Shown: positions 37,081 through 48,900 of the stretch, piece by piece
How positions within the stretch are numbered: position 1 is the stretch's first letter
How the letters are laid out: each line of letters begins with the position of its first letter
DNA from: Pomphorhynchus laevis
Lineage: Eukaryota > Acanthocephala > Palaeacanthocephala > Echinorhynchida > Pomphorhynchidae
Assembly (NCBI GenBank): GCA_012934845.2
Contig: WNNJ02001248.1
Span: 186,001 to 250,000 of the forward strand
Direction: 5' to 3'
DNA length: 64,000 bases
Made by a program: the position numbers and the translations under genes
The notes under the pieces: model-generated
What the model saw: only the letters and a program-made list of their open reading frames with translations
The model's database searches: none
What the model was told of the DNA's origin: nothing

Positions 37081-37345
37081 GCCATGGCCAGTCCCAAGCC
37101 CTTGCTGAGAAAGGAGAAGGGTTGGCGATTTACTTCGTGACAAGACTGCCGTAAAACAAAACCGTCGTGTCTTAATGAACAAAATAATGTCTTAATAAAC
37201 TTCGCGAAAGGCGTCTACAATGATACGGCCGCGTTCTTCGCGCAAACGAACATAAACCATCAATAAGGTCCATTAGCGTGACAGTGGAAAAAGCGGACTC
37301 CGTAACGAAGCGGAACAAACGCTGAAGAAAAAGAAGAATAAATAC
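37081..37345 (+). mobile_element. Short internally deleted RTE derivative
   Basis: The first 110 bp (GCCATGGCCAGTCCCAAGCC to AAACAAAACC) match the 5' region of the RTE LINE (complement of about 16105-16200: GGCCATGG, GGTTGGCGATATACTTCGTG, CAAGACTGCCGTAAAACAAA). The last 70 bp (AAAAGCGGACTCCGT... AAACGCTGAAGAAAAAGAAG) match that LINE's 3' end (complement of about 13205-13255). The coding region between is gone. This is a SINE-like, non-coding derivative that could have moved with RTE proteins. Confidence 0.65.
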
Positions 37346-38317
37346 AATTCATTATTAATCTGCTAATAATATAATCTTCTTATTGTAATACAAGAGAAAA
37401 CTAATAATCGACATAATTCTAGAATATCACGTTAATCATTAAAATCACTCACTATATGGCTCATTAATGACTCAATATGGCGGTTACTTCGAAAGGTGTA
37501 GTCTATATTTAATGTATATTAATGTTAATATGCCTGAAAGGAAGTTTACCTTCCTGAAAGATTTTTATGAACATTACTTGTTCGATTCTTGAAATATAAA
37601 GAAAATACAAAGAAACAATTGATTTCGCATTTGTATATCTAACGTTATCTCATTACAATGATGGCAAAACAAAACGTTATAAACATGTTATAAGTTTTAA
37701 TATTTTTAGATTTCGATTCAATGATTTAGAATGCACAAAAAATCGACAGATAAAAATTTTAGGGTTCACATTTACAAGAACACTTTATGTAAGAAACGCC
37801 TTGGCCGGTTTTAAAAATTGTATGGAAAATGAGGAATTTCACTCGTTTGGCAAGCAGTGAGTTTAAATGTACCTTCATCAAAATGAAATATTCTTTTGCG
37901 TCGCATAAAACTTATATATTTGCCAACGATATTATACTCACTGAAAAAGTTAATTGTTTGATTAAATAATGTATTTGTTCCGCATGACTACATGATACAT
38001 GTAAAATATATACATTAAATATAGACTACACCTTTTGAAGTCATGGTAATAAGAACTAAAATTTAAATATCAAGTAAAAAGTCACACAACGTTGAACATG
38101 TTTATTATTTATCTTACAAAGAAACAACATAGTAAGAAGATAATGTTGTAAATGGGCTAGCAATGGAATGATTTCAGTCAAAAAGCAAAAAATGAATTTT
38201 AAAATGACTGAATAATTTTGACCTTTTGACTAAATAACTTTTGACTTTTTTAAATTGTAGCACGGGTATCAATAAAAATAATGAAACATGTCTGCTGCTT
38301 TAAAACTCAAACTTTTG
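37346..38317 (-). other. AT-rich DNA with one exon-like segment (about 37799-37941, minus)
   Basis: On the minus strand, TTAACTTTTTCAG precedes a 46-codon open segment (YNIVGKYISFMRRKRIFHFD, then GTFKLTACQTSEIPHFPYNF) ending at a stop. The acceptor and non-random composition make it look like a terminal exon, but I found no partner exon and do not recognise the protein. The rest of the interval shows nothing. Confidence 0.3.
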
Positions 38318-38502
38318 AACGCTTAAACACGCAGCAAGCATCTCAACTATACAGCGCAGGTTTGATGATGTTATTAGACGATATTGTTGGCCCGGTGAAG
38401 ATGCTATTAGTCGACGCTATTGGCAGGATGAAGATGTTATGGAATTATCAAATGACGTCATTTTTAAAATCAAAAATTTGTGTGTATTGCCAGTTAAATA
38501 AT
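38318..38502 (+). other. Exon-like open segment with a short internal repeat
   Basis: One plus-strand frame reads QRRFDDVIRRYCWPGEDAI, then SRRYWQDEDVMELSNDVIF and a stop after LPVK. A 33-36 bp unit (GATGATGTTATTAGACGATA... / GATGCTATTAGTCGACGCTA...) is repeated within it. It is short, no splice sites are convincing, and the protein is unknown. Confidence 0.25.
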
Positions 38503-38599
38503 GCATTCTATCAAATGCATTTATGTTATCAAATAATAAAGCAAATGGCATTTATTTTTTCGACTTTCCAATAATGAAATTCTTCATCAGTTTTGGCTG

Positions 38600-40850
38600 T
38601 TAAGTGGAAATGTAGGAATTGTAAGGAACGATTAAACTCTTAGCTGATTCAAATTTTAGAGAAATTAAATTTTTGATCTATCGAGATATAGAACTCAAAT
38701 AAACGTAATCATAAAAGTCTTCTTGATTACTTTAATTTATTTACTTGCTCAAATTCAGCTATTTTCATTTTACACTCATCATCTAGTGAATTTTTCGAAA
38801 TAAAAAAATAGAAATTCGAAGTGAATTTTTCTTCATAAAATTCATTTCGAACGAATTTTTTCTATATCACTTTTGGTTGTTGAGTAACCAAAAAGCATTA
38901 TATGATCACAATTATTTAGGTTCTACATCTCGTCGACTAAGATATTCAGCAAAATTAGTTAACTTTTTGGTGATAGCAAAAATGGAAAAACGTTTAAATT
39001 TAATAATTTAATGTTCGTTTAATTTAGAAATTACCAGGTTTTGATTGTACAATTAAAATAGCTGAATTTCAACAGAAATTTAAAATAGCTGAAATTCCTC
39101 TATTTTTATTGTACACACCATTTTAATTTTAAGTCAATACTTTCGGTCCCTATGAAACAATGTTCAAACATAGCAGTTCTCCAGATGACTTATAATTTTA
39201 ATTCTAATACATCGTATATTATCCATTATTCATTAAAATTCTAAATTTTATAATTTCTTTTTATTCTTATTTTTAGGTTTATTAATAAAAATCGGTTCAG
39301 TAAATACTAAGGTTTATACTTTTGTTTCTAAAATTCTTGTTATTGGTTTAATTATCAAATAGTATGCTATCTAATCAATTAGTTAAATTCATTTTATTTT
39401 TACATTTACAAAACATGCAGACTTAGTTCTACATTTTAAAAGTATTTACGAATGTCATATATTTATTTTAATATAAATAGTTTTATATTAAAATATTTTT
39501 GAATAAAATATGTGGCAGAAGCTGGGATTGAAGATGCTGTCACAGCTTTTAAAGCTTTTATTAAAACATTTTAGTCGATTTTTAATAAAAGTGATAACAT
39601 TATCCAAGTAATAGATTTCAAATAAACAAAAGACGAATATTATTTTAAGCAAAAATTATTATATAAGCAAAATAAATGATCACATTTATGCTAACCGATA
39701 TGATTTGTAATGTTTTATTACGCTAGACTACATAATTTAAATGTTCATTTCATTATTTTGCTCGTGGGAATGGAAAAACGATCAAAACAACAAAAGCTTT
39801 CTATTAAATTTATTGATGTTGAACCAAGCCGGATAATGTCTATAATCGATAGCGTTAGACTTCCTCCTCTTCGTTATCACTACTTTCAGATAGCGCCAGA
39901 TCATCTATAACAATTAGGAGAGAAAAAAAAACAAATTTTATTAAAAAATAATAAAAATATAATATATTTTAATAAACGAACAATTTAATTATGACAGAAT
40001 CAATGTTGTCAGAATCTTTCGTCACTTATTATTAAAAGCGACGGCATTGCAATTCGATCAGTCATTATATTATTTTGGCAATAAATGTTTTTATTAAAAG
40101 TTAATAAAAACAGCATCTCTTAGTTTTACAAAATTTAAAATTCGCAAATTCATAACTGTTGGTGGTAAGGAATTATGATGTATTAACATTAATGCTTAAA
40201 GTAATTCAGTATAAAACATTAAGTGGGTCCAAGATTATATCAAAACCCTTCAAAATGCCAATTGTAAAAATATTATTGGAAAACATACTAAAACGATGGC
40301 AGACTTCAATGACTATAAAGCGGAATAAAATCACAAAAGATGAAGAAATATCAAAAATAAAAGATATTTTTAATAATTTAAAAACATTTTTTGCGGATAC
40401 TTCATTTGCGGATACAAATATCCCTTTTGAGGATAATGCATCTAGTGATACTATCAACTGAGAGTATCAGCTAAATATTTCCGCAGAAAGATACTATGGA
40501 GACTGCTCAAATAGATTTATGGCAAATATCTATACTAGTACATAATTGTGCATTTTAAAAAGGCACAGAATTGTGCATTGTGTGCCTTTCATTAATGTGT
40601 CATGAAAGGCACAGAATGCGTCTGAACTCGAAGTTTTAGAAAAAATTATGAAGCTATTTTTTAATTAGTTTGAGCAGTATGTTTTAATTTTTAATTAGTT
40701 TAAGCAGTGGAGAGTATCTTTTAATGGTGAGCTAAAATATGGCGAAAAGTTTTCTTTCTGAAATTTTTTTTCATTTGCTGTATCTGCCAACTATTTTGAT
40801 GATATTTTTGTGATTCTGCTGTTTTCTATCTTCTCATAATTTTTCATAGT
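38600..40850. other. AT-rich DNA with two doubtful exon-like segments
   Basis: Near 39140-39245 there is a diverged orientation-A PLE 3'-end repeat. At 39850-39911 the minus strand has an acceptor (TAATTGTTATAG) then DDLALSESSDNEEEEV and a stop, an acidic C-terminus recalling the DLQLSES ending of ELL-associated factors; no other exon of such a gene was found. At about 40210-40461 a plus frame reads KIISKPFKMPIVKILLENIL and KRNKITKDEEISKIKDIFNN to a stop; not recognised. Confidence 0.25.
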
Positions 40851-40854
40851 TTTA

Positions 40855-41099
40855 CATTCTAGTGTATCATATTGAAAATGGCGAACTTTCTCCTGATCAA
40901 AGTCCAGTACAGCCTGCCATGGGGCTATCCTAACCTACAATCTCAACTGAACTAAAGCATGTACTCGAACTATTCACACACTATTCAAAGTGGATAAACA
41001 ATTTTTCCACAATCATACATCCTTTAGCAAACATCACAGAGAAGTATAGTACATATTTACTCAAACCGGCCGTAGTAAATGGCCGGTTTGAGTAAATAA
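40855..41099 (+). repeat. 225-bp copy of gypsy RNase H region ending in a hairpin
   Basis: 40855-41079 matches 35486-35710 of the gypsy fossil over 225 bp without indels and nearly without substitutions. It ends in a 17-bp hairpin (arms 41055-41071 and 41081-41097, ATTTACTCAAACCGGCC and its complement, 9-nt loop), and an orientation-A PLE 3'-end repeat starts right after. The hairpin looks like a fold-back by a reverse transcriptase. Confidence 0.8.
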
Positions 41100-42430
41100 G
41101 AATTATGGGGCCGAAACCTGATAACATAGCAGTTCCTCCTGATGAACTCTAATCCTTATTCTTATTCATCGTCTGTTATTTATTAGTCAATTCATAAAAA
41201 TTGAGTTTTGTTTTATATTTCAATTTTAAATTTTAACTTGATATAAATATAAATATAAGTATATATTTTAATAGTTAAATAAATAAAAATTCTTTTATTT
41301 TAAATTTCAATTTAAAATTTAAACTTGGTATAAATTATATAAAATCTTATATAACGATTATTTTTTATTTATATTTATTTTATTTTAAATGTTGAAACTA
41401 TGTATTCGAGATACGAAATTATTATTTGGGTTGAAACCTGATTACATAGCAGTTAGTTCTGATGAACTCTAATCCATAGCAGTTCTTTTTGATGACATAT
41501 AGTCCTTATTCTTATTCATCGTCTGTTATTTATTAGTCAATTCATAAAAATTGCTTTTTCAATTTCATTTTTTATTTTAACTTGATTTAAATTATAGAAA
41601 ATCTAAAAACAATTATTAATTTTATTATTTAATTATCAAATTATATTACGTATTTAATTACGTATTTAATTATGTTAAATACGTAGACTCAGTTAGCTGA
41701 ATTGATTATTTGATTTGTACTAATAGAATTTTATAATTACTTAATTATTTTTTATTTAATTATATAAATTTTATAAAATAAAATAAAATACGTAGATTTA
41801 GCTGATCTGAATCTACGTAAAATTACATGGAAATTAAAAAAAATAAACTTCAAATAAAAATACATTAATATAAAGAATAAATTTAAAATCTCAAGTGGCA
41901 AATTTTTATGGATGGATAATAAATAATATACTTTGTATTAGAATAAGATACTAGATAGTTTTATCAGAGGAAATACATCATTAGCATGTATTTGGCCCCG
42001 CTGCTATGTTGGGTAGAAGAGTTATGCGCAGAAATCTGATAGCATAGCAGTTCCTCCTGATGACCTCTAATTCTTATTCTGATACATCGTATTTATTAGT
42101 CAATTCATAAAAAAGACGTTTATTTTAAATTTCAATTTTTTATTTTAACTTGATTTAAATTATAGAAAATCTAAAAACAATTATTTATTTTATTATTTAA
42201 TTATTAAATTTTGATTTAGCATTATTATGTTTTGTTTATTTTATAATTATATAACAATACGTAGACTCAGCTGATTTGATTTATTTGACAGAACATGTCA
42301 GAAGGAAGCAGATAGATTGGGAAGCTATAGCATTTTAGCTATACCTTGAGTTTTAATCCTTATTCTTATTCATCGTCTGTTATTTATTAGTGAATTCATA
42401 AACATTGATTTTTATTTTAAATTTTAACTT
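41100..42430 (+). repeat. Cluster of four PLE 3'-end repeats, orientation A
   Basis: Copies at about 41100-41240, 41420-41580, 41850-42150 and 42340-42430. All are in orientation A. The third is the most complete, with AATTTTTATGGATGGATAAT, the AAATACAT hairpin, GGCCCCGCTGCTATG and CATAGCAGTTCCTCCTGATG, ending ATTAGTCAATTCATAAAAA. The second has an internal duplication of the CATAGCAGTT segment. Most of the others are truncated at their 5' side. Confidence 0.75.
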
Positions 42431-42962
42431 TTAGGTTAACTTGATTTAAATTATATGAAATCTTATAATAATTATTTATTATTTATAATTATTTATTATC
42501 TATTATTTAATTATTTGAATTTTATTTGCCATTAGTTTAAATTTAATTTACTATTTAGAAAATAGGAAAATATATAAATCCACAAACTATTATTACAAGT
42601 AAATTAAAATTCTTAAGTGTAAAATTTGACATAATAATTTTTTATTCATAATTATTTATTATTTGATTATTTGATTTTTTAGCATTATTTTCAATTTAAA
42701 TAATATAAAATTCGTAGATTTGGTTAAATATAAATTATACAAAATATTAAATAATATTTATCGTAATCCTGATGATAGCAGGAGCTATCGAAATATTGAA
42801 TTTTTTCAATAAAGGGAAATTATTTTCTTCTTTGTTCCAGTAAAACTATATAATCGAAATGGAAGACGATTATGGGTTTAGTGTTTACTTGTAATACTAT
42901 AAAGTTTTGTATGATTTTTTGAAAATGTCCTAATTGCAAATGATGTATATGTTACTGTATAG
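42431..42962. other. AT-rich DNA upstream of the first recognised BLMH exon
   Basis: No exon could be assigned. The exon coding for the catalytic Cys of bleomycin hydrolase (around GRCW) should lie upstream, and I did not find it here or in 25720-42960. Confidence 0.4.
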
Positions 42963-45900
42963 GTTGAACGATTTAACATGTATTTCACATCAATACTTCG
43001 CATGTTTGAACAAAAAATACCAACAGATTCGTATATTTTTCGACAATTAGTTGGAGTGACATTATCAGATGGAGGTATAGTATTAGTAGTATTAGTTGTG
43101 AGTTAGAAGCATTTATTCGTTCTGCATTAATAATTGTAGTTTTAAAGTTAGATGTGCTTAGAGTAGCTTCTTTGATTTGATAAAACAGATAATATATTAT
43201 GCTGTGTTAAAGTTATTTAAAATTATTGATGTTTTAAATTATTTATAATTAGTTATTAAATTTTTTTAATGTTTTAAAATTATTAAAATAAAAATGTCCA
43301 TCCAATATTGTTAAATATTTATGCTTTGTGATAAGTACTATATAATTCGTATTTGAATTGTGTACGAATTAAGAAATAATTTTTATTTTCAACACAACAG
43401 TATATATTAGGTCATATAATTGTACAAAACTTGAAAATATTTAAAGAAGTTCGCTAAAAATGACTTTAAAAGTTTTATCGATTTGCACTGATGCTATGAA
43501 TGTAAAATATTAATATTCAGAGTTAATATACTTATCGCGAGTTATCCAAATTAGGGTATATTCTAAGCATAGTGTATGTCATTAATAATTTAAATAAGCT
43601 AACTGAGTCTACGTATTTTATATTGTAAATTAAAAATAATGCAAAATAAAAGTTAAATAGTTAAATAATAAAAAATTAATTAATAATAAATAATTGTTAT
43701 AAGATTTTATATAATTTATATCAAGATGAATTATAAACTGAAATTAAAAATAAAAATCAATTTTTATGAATTGACTAATAGGTGACAAACTATATATCAG
43801 AATAAGGATTAGAGGTCATCAGGAGGAACTGCTATCTTATCAGGTTTCGGCCCTTGTTCATCTATCCAAGCTATGCTATCAGGTTTCAGATCCTAACTCC
43901 TCTACCCAACATAGCAGCGGGGCCAAATACATGCTAATGATGTATTTCCTCTGATAAAAATATCTAGTATCTTATTCTAATACAAAGTATATTATGTATT
44001 ACCCATCCATAAAAATTTACATAAATCTTTACTGAGTTAAAATTATCATCAATACACAATTAACTAAGCATTTTAGTCACTGTTATTTTTATAGGTTTGA
44101 AATAAAATAATACTTTTAGAAAATTATATACTGATAGTATTTCCAATGATTGGAAATGGTTCGGCTAATTTACGACCTTTACATTAGTAAATTAAAAAGT
44201 TAGATTATTTGAAGATTTATTATTCGAATTAATCATTTTGAATAATAATGTATTCCAATTATTAAATAAATAATTCAAAATTACCTTTTTTAAATAATTT
44301 CATTATTTTATAGCAATTAGATTAAATAATTAATCTAATCTGATTATATTAATATCTATTATTTAAATTTATTATTCTAATTGGATTATTTAAAAAATAA
44401 TATTTAATTATTTAATCTAATAATTAAATAATCTTTATTTAGATTATTTTAATCAAAACCTTTAAATTAGCTATTTAAATTATTTAGATTATTTGGTTTT
44501 CATACTTCTGTGGCGCTTTTGTTAAACATTTGAGATTATGTTTGTAATTTTATATTGCATTATTTTAATCAATACCTTTCCCCATCTTTCATGGATGGGG
44601 AAATCATCATCATCTTTCCCCATGATGATGCATGGCATTTGCTTAATTTACAAAATTTCAAAATAATAACTTTCATGCTTCTTAGTTTTCAGGTGTATCG
44701 TCTAATGTATGTTAATTACAACCGTAACATCTGGATATTATTTAGAACACGGCGAATCAGTTAATCGACTCACCAAGGAAGCTGACAACCATTAGCCTTA
44801 CTTAAGATGGACGTGATTTTATACTTTAAATGCAGATTTAAGAATGAATTGAAAATTCGTTGCTTAGTTTAATGGGAACAAACAGATAATTTTGTATTGA
44901 AAGTACAAACAAATACTCTTAATTATAGGTTACATAAGTTTCATGGTGAAATTCGGACTATGCTCTTTGTTGCATAACTTGAATATTAGAATTTCATGAA
45001 TATTCTTTCACTCACAAAATTCATTTGTTGTTGATCATATACCCCCAAGTGATTGATCCATTTGTTGACCATATGCAATACTAATTTAAAGACACAAACG
45101 TATTTCAAAAAATATATGAAAATACCCAAACGGATTTTTAATATAGTGATGCGATCAATTTCAAAAGAGTCGCTGCAGATTATTGGATTCATTTAAAAGA
45201 GTTGCTGCACGACCATTGGTTTCAAACACTATCACCAAAGCAATAAAGTCAAACTGGACTTTTATCTTTCGTAAACGGACTACAATATTGATAAATCACT
45301 TGTGTTTGATGTTCCATTAATGATAACAAGGAGAGTTTTTCTATCCCTGTGAATTCAAAGCTAAAAATATTATCCAATTTGATCTAGTTCAAATTTTGTA
45401 TTTGTGGCATTTCATGTAATACAGGATAATCCGATTGTATACTAGCATATAGTGCACTAATGTTGATCAATAAACTTAAATTAATTCTTAAATTAAATTG
45501 CAATTTCGTTGCTTAAGGAAATAATGTGTTTATATCACGTTGTCATTGCTTTCTTGTGTAGGCACATGGCCAATGGCGCTAAATATCTTGAATAAATATG
45601 GCATTGTCCCTAAGAGCGAATTTCCGGAGACTTTGCCTTCCTCAGACGTCAAACAGCTATCACAAATCTTGCGACGATTGGTATTTTTAATTCTCACGAT
45701 TTTAAAAATCCATTGCATTTTATTTGATCTTACATTTTAAATGAATCTGCATATTCTAAGATATTTTAAATTGAATATTTTAAATATTTTGTAGTGTTCT
45801 CAGTCATTTGATAATTGTAAAATTTTGTTGATAATAGAACTTTATTATCCTCACAGTATTATTGTTCCTATTCTTTATACAACAAGGCGCTACTAATAAG

Positions 45901-48900
45901 CCTGGCTAGATCTCATCAGCTGCTGACCCAGACCTACATTTCACGTTTCGACCCTTATAATCTGCTTATTCCGTACACTGGTGCTGATCAGTTTGAACTC
46001 AGGACGTTTGCACCGCGATTTAACGTTACATCCGAGGCTGGCTGCTCCAGTGGTGTAGATATACATTTTTGTACATTACTTTTGGTAGGGAATCGTATTC
46101 TAACAATCTATTAGAAACCTACCATATGTGTGTGATCCGCTAGCTGGATCACTGTTTTTCATGCTGCCAATTGCAATGAATGTTTTTAATTTAACTTGAT
46201 TGCATCTGTGAGCTGAAATTCTTCTGGTTGTGGCACGACATTATCCTCACAGTATTATTTTTCCTATTATTGATACATGAGGACGCTACTTGCTGTATCA
46301 AGAATAATAACAATAATACTACGAGGATAATGTCGTGTCACAGCCAGAAGAATTTCAGCTCACAGATGCAATCAAGTTAAATAGAACTTTACTTGTCGAC
46401 TAGACAATGGAAGCTAAAAAATTGAAAGACAATTTTTATTACTTAAATATTATTTTCTTAATTCGAAAGACACTACTATATAATTTTAAATGCCATGGGT
46501 TATATGATGATTCTTTATTCGGATAATAACGTGAATAAAATATATTTGCTCCAGTATAATATAAATAGATATTATCCTAACGGATATCGGATCATTTTAT
46601 TCTGACCAGATGTAATGACGGATCAAACCACTTGCATAAGTCTTATGTACTTCTTACAACATATTACCCATTTACTCATTTTGTAAACATAATGTCGTGA
46701 CCTTTTACTTAGCCAAGCATATCGTGCATGAAATTTACAAAACATTACTGTAACATTAGTGTCCCTACCAGATGCTACATTTTAATATCATCTAATTTTA
46801 AATACTACTAATTTTGAATATTAAACCATTAGGACCTGATCCTTCAAAATAAAAATTAGATTAATAGTTAAGTATAATACGGACATATGAAATCAATAAG
46901 TAAATTTTACTTAATAAATCCCCGTTATTGTTTTATACTACGCGTCTTAATGCTCAGGCTATCGGTAAATTTCAGCTATTGGCCACTTGACTCACTGTAA
47001 GCAGCACACCTAAATTTACGTTGATAGCTCATTCCTCTTTAATAACTATATCGATATGTATATCTATATTTTTAATATAGGCATACATATCACATTTTAA
47101 TATCTTTATTATTCTTCATAATATTGTTTTATAATGTTGAGAAATATTTAGTGCTTAAAAACTGGTTTATTATACCAGATTGAATATATACGAGCTTAAA
47201 AATATGCTACCGATATTATAATCAGTAATTGTCACTTGTCGAAGATGTTGTTTCACCAATTGTCGACTTATCTGCAAATTAGAAATATTTATATTTAAAC
47301 AAATTGGCAGATTGGCATATCACGTCAAGCGTAACTGCCATTTTCGAACACTAGTCGCTCAGTTTCATCCTCTAGCATTCAGCAAAATTATGAATCATTA
47401 CTAGCCACGCATTTATATAATGGGTGGCTTGTGATAATTTATATTTTTTGACTGTAAGCCATTATTTTCATTCGCATGTATTAATAAGGTAAGATTATTT
47501 TATTATTTTACCATTCTAGAAAGGTATTCTACAACCAGCCCTTTACAATAATAAAGATTTTCTTAAATACAAAAATCGAGGAAAAACATGCAAAACAGAA
47601 AAACAGTCACTAAAAAATCATAGTTAGTCAGTTCAATGGTCATTTTCATCCGTCTTCAACTTCCGAACTACGGCCACAGATCCAGGGGGATCTGAGCCCG
47701 CCAACCGATCCAACACGCCGCTTTCCGACTGAACCACCCGGGGTCTTTCACCCCCCCCCCCCGAAGAATCCAATCGGCGCGGACTATGCTGGGTAAACGA
47801 GAGACGAGGAGCTTAAGAAACCTTAGCCTTTGCTCTGGGGGACGTCCTCTTGAGAAGAAGACTAATCCCGAGATAGCCCAAGTGCCCCAAAGGCGCACCT
47901 GGGTTTTCCCTTTCAATGACAAATGCTGAGCCCGTTTCAGGGCCCACCTAGCTTTTTTCAGGATACGTTTGAGTCTATCCAGGCCAGCTTTCGCCGAAGA
48001 CCACTCTGATTGGATTAAAGTGAAACCTTCTTCGAAGCAACATATCTTCCTCAATTCTCCAACGAATTAGGTCATGAGAGGTGGACAATTGCTGGCGCGA
48101 CTGCTCCGTGCAGAGGGGTTTTAACAACCACCTCGAGTGAAGCAGTAAAATGTCGAGGATAGAATTTGTAGATATGCAATGAAAGGTAGGGGAAGGTGGT
48201 TTGTGAATAAGATAACCGTTCCTAGCTCTGCGAAGTGCTGCATTGATCCAACGACCAGTTCTGTCGTTGAAGTCTCCAAGTATCAAGTCATAGCCGCTGT
48301 CAATAATACCATCCAGGAGGTCACGGTTCTTGTGAATCTCCCCTGGACGAATGTAGATATTGGCTAGACTGAGGCGTTTACCGTTCTTACTGAGTGAAAC
48401 TACTAAACAAGACATGGCTGGACATGAATAGTTTAATAGGAGGGAGGATCTTAATGAGCACTTAACTAAGGTCAAGAGTCCTTGAGAAGAAGAGGAGTGA
48501 GGTGGGGTTATGTACGGAGTATAGTGGGAACAAATTTGCTTAGGGATAAATCGAGTAATGTCCTGGGGAGACGGATAGACCGCGTCTTCTGAAGGACTAT
48601 AACATCTGCATCTCTACCAGATAAAAGTCTAAGGGCAGAAGCACCTCCCGAAGGTGCTTCTGCCCTTAGACTGATATTCACCTCCTGAATATCCACTGAA
48701 GGATATTCAGTGAAAAAGGTTCACAAGTACTCTGCATTGTGTTGAGTTAGCTGGGTGGGATTACCTCATCCCTAGACAGAGCTAGGGGCGGAAGGGTTGC
48801 CCTTCCCTCCACTAACTCCGTCCAGGGTGGGCACTTGCCCACGGGCAATATCTTCATTTCCCGTGGTAGAGGCTTTCCTTGACTTGTCCTTGAGTAGTCT

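Noticed and set aside
38281-38574. 97-codon frame starting MKHVCCFKTQTF
   Set aside because: Overlaps another frame with better composition, has no motif, and the internal repeat makes long frames likely in more than one phase.
39850-39911. C-terminus of an ELL-associated factor
   Set aside because: Only 16 residues (DLALSES and an acidic end) and no other exon of such a gene found; left as a doubtful exon.
47748-47762. Run of 15 C
   Set aside because: Lies in a dead LINE where the parallel copy at 7180 has no such run; most likely slippage or an assembly length error.
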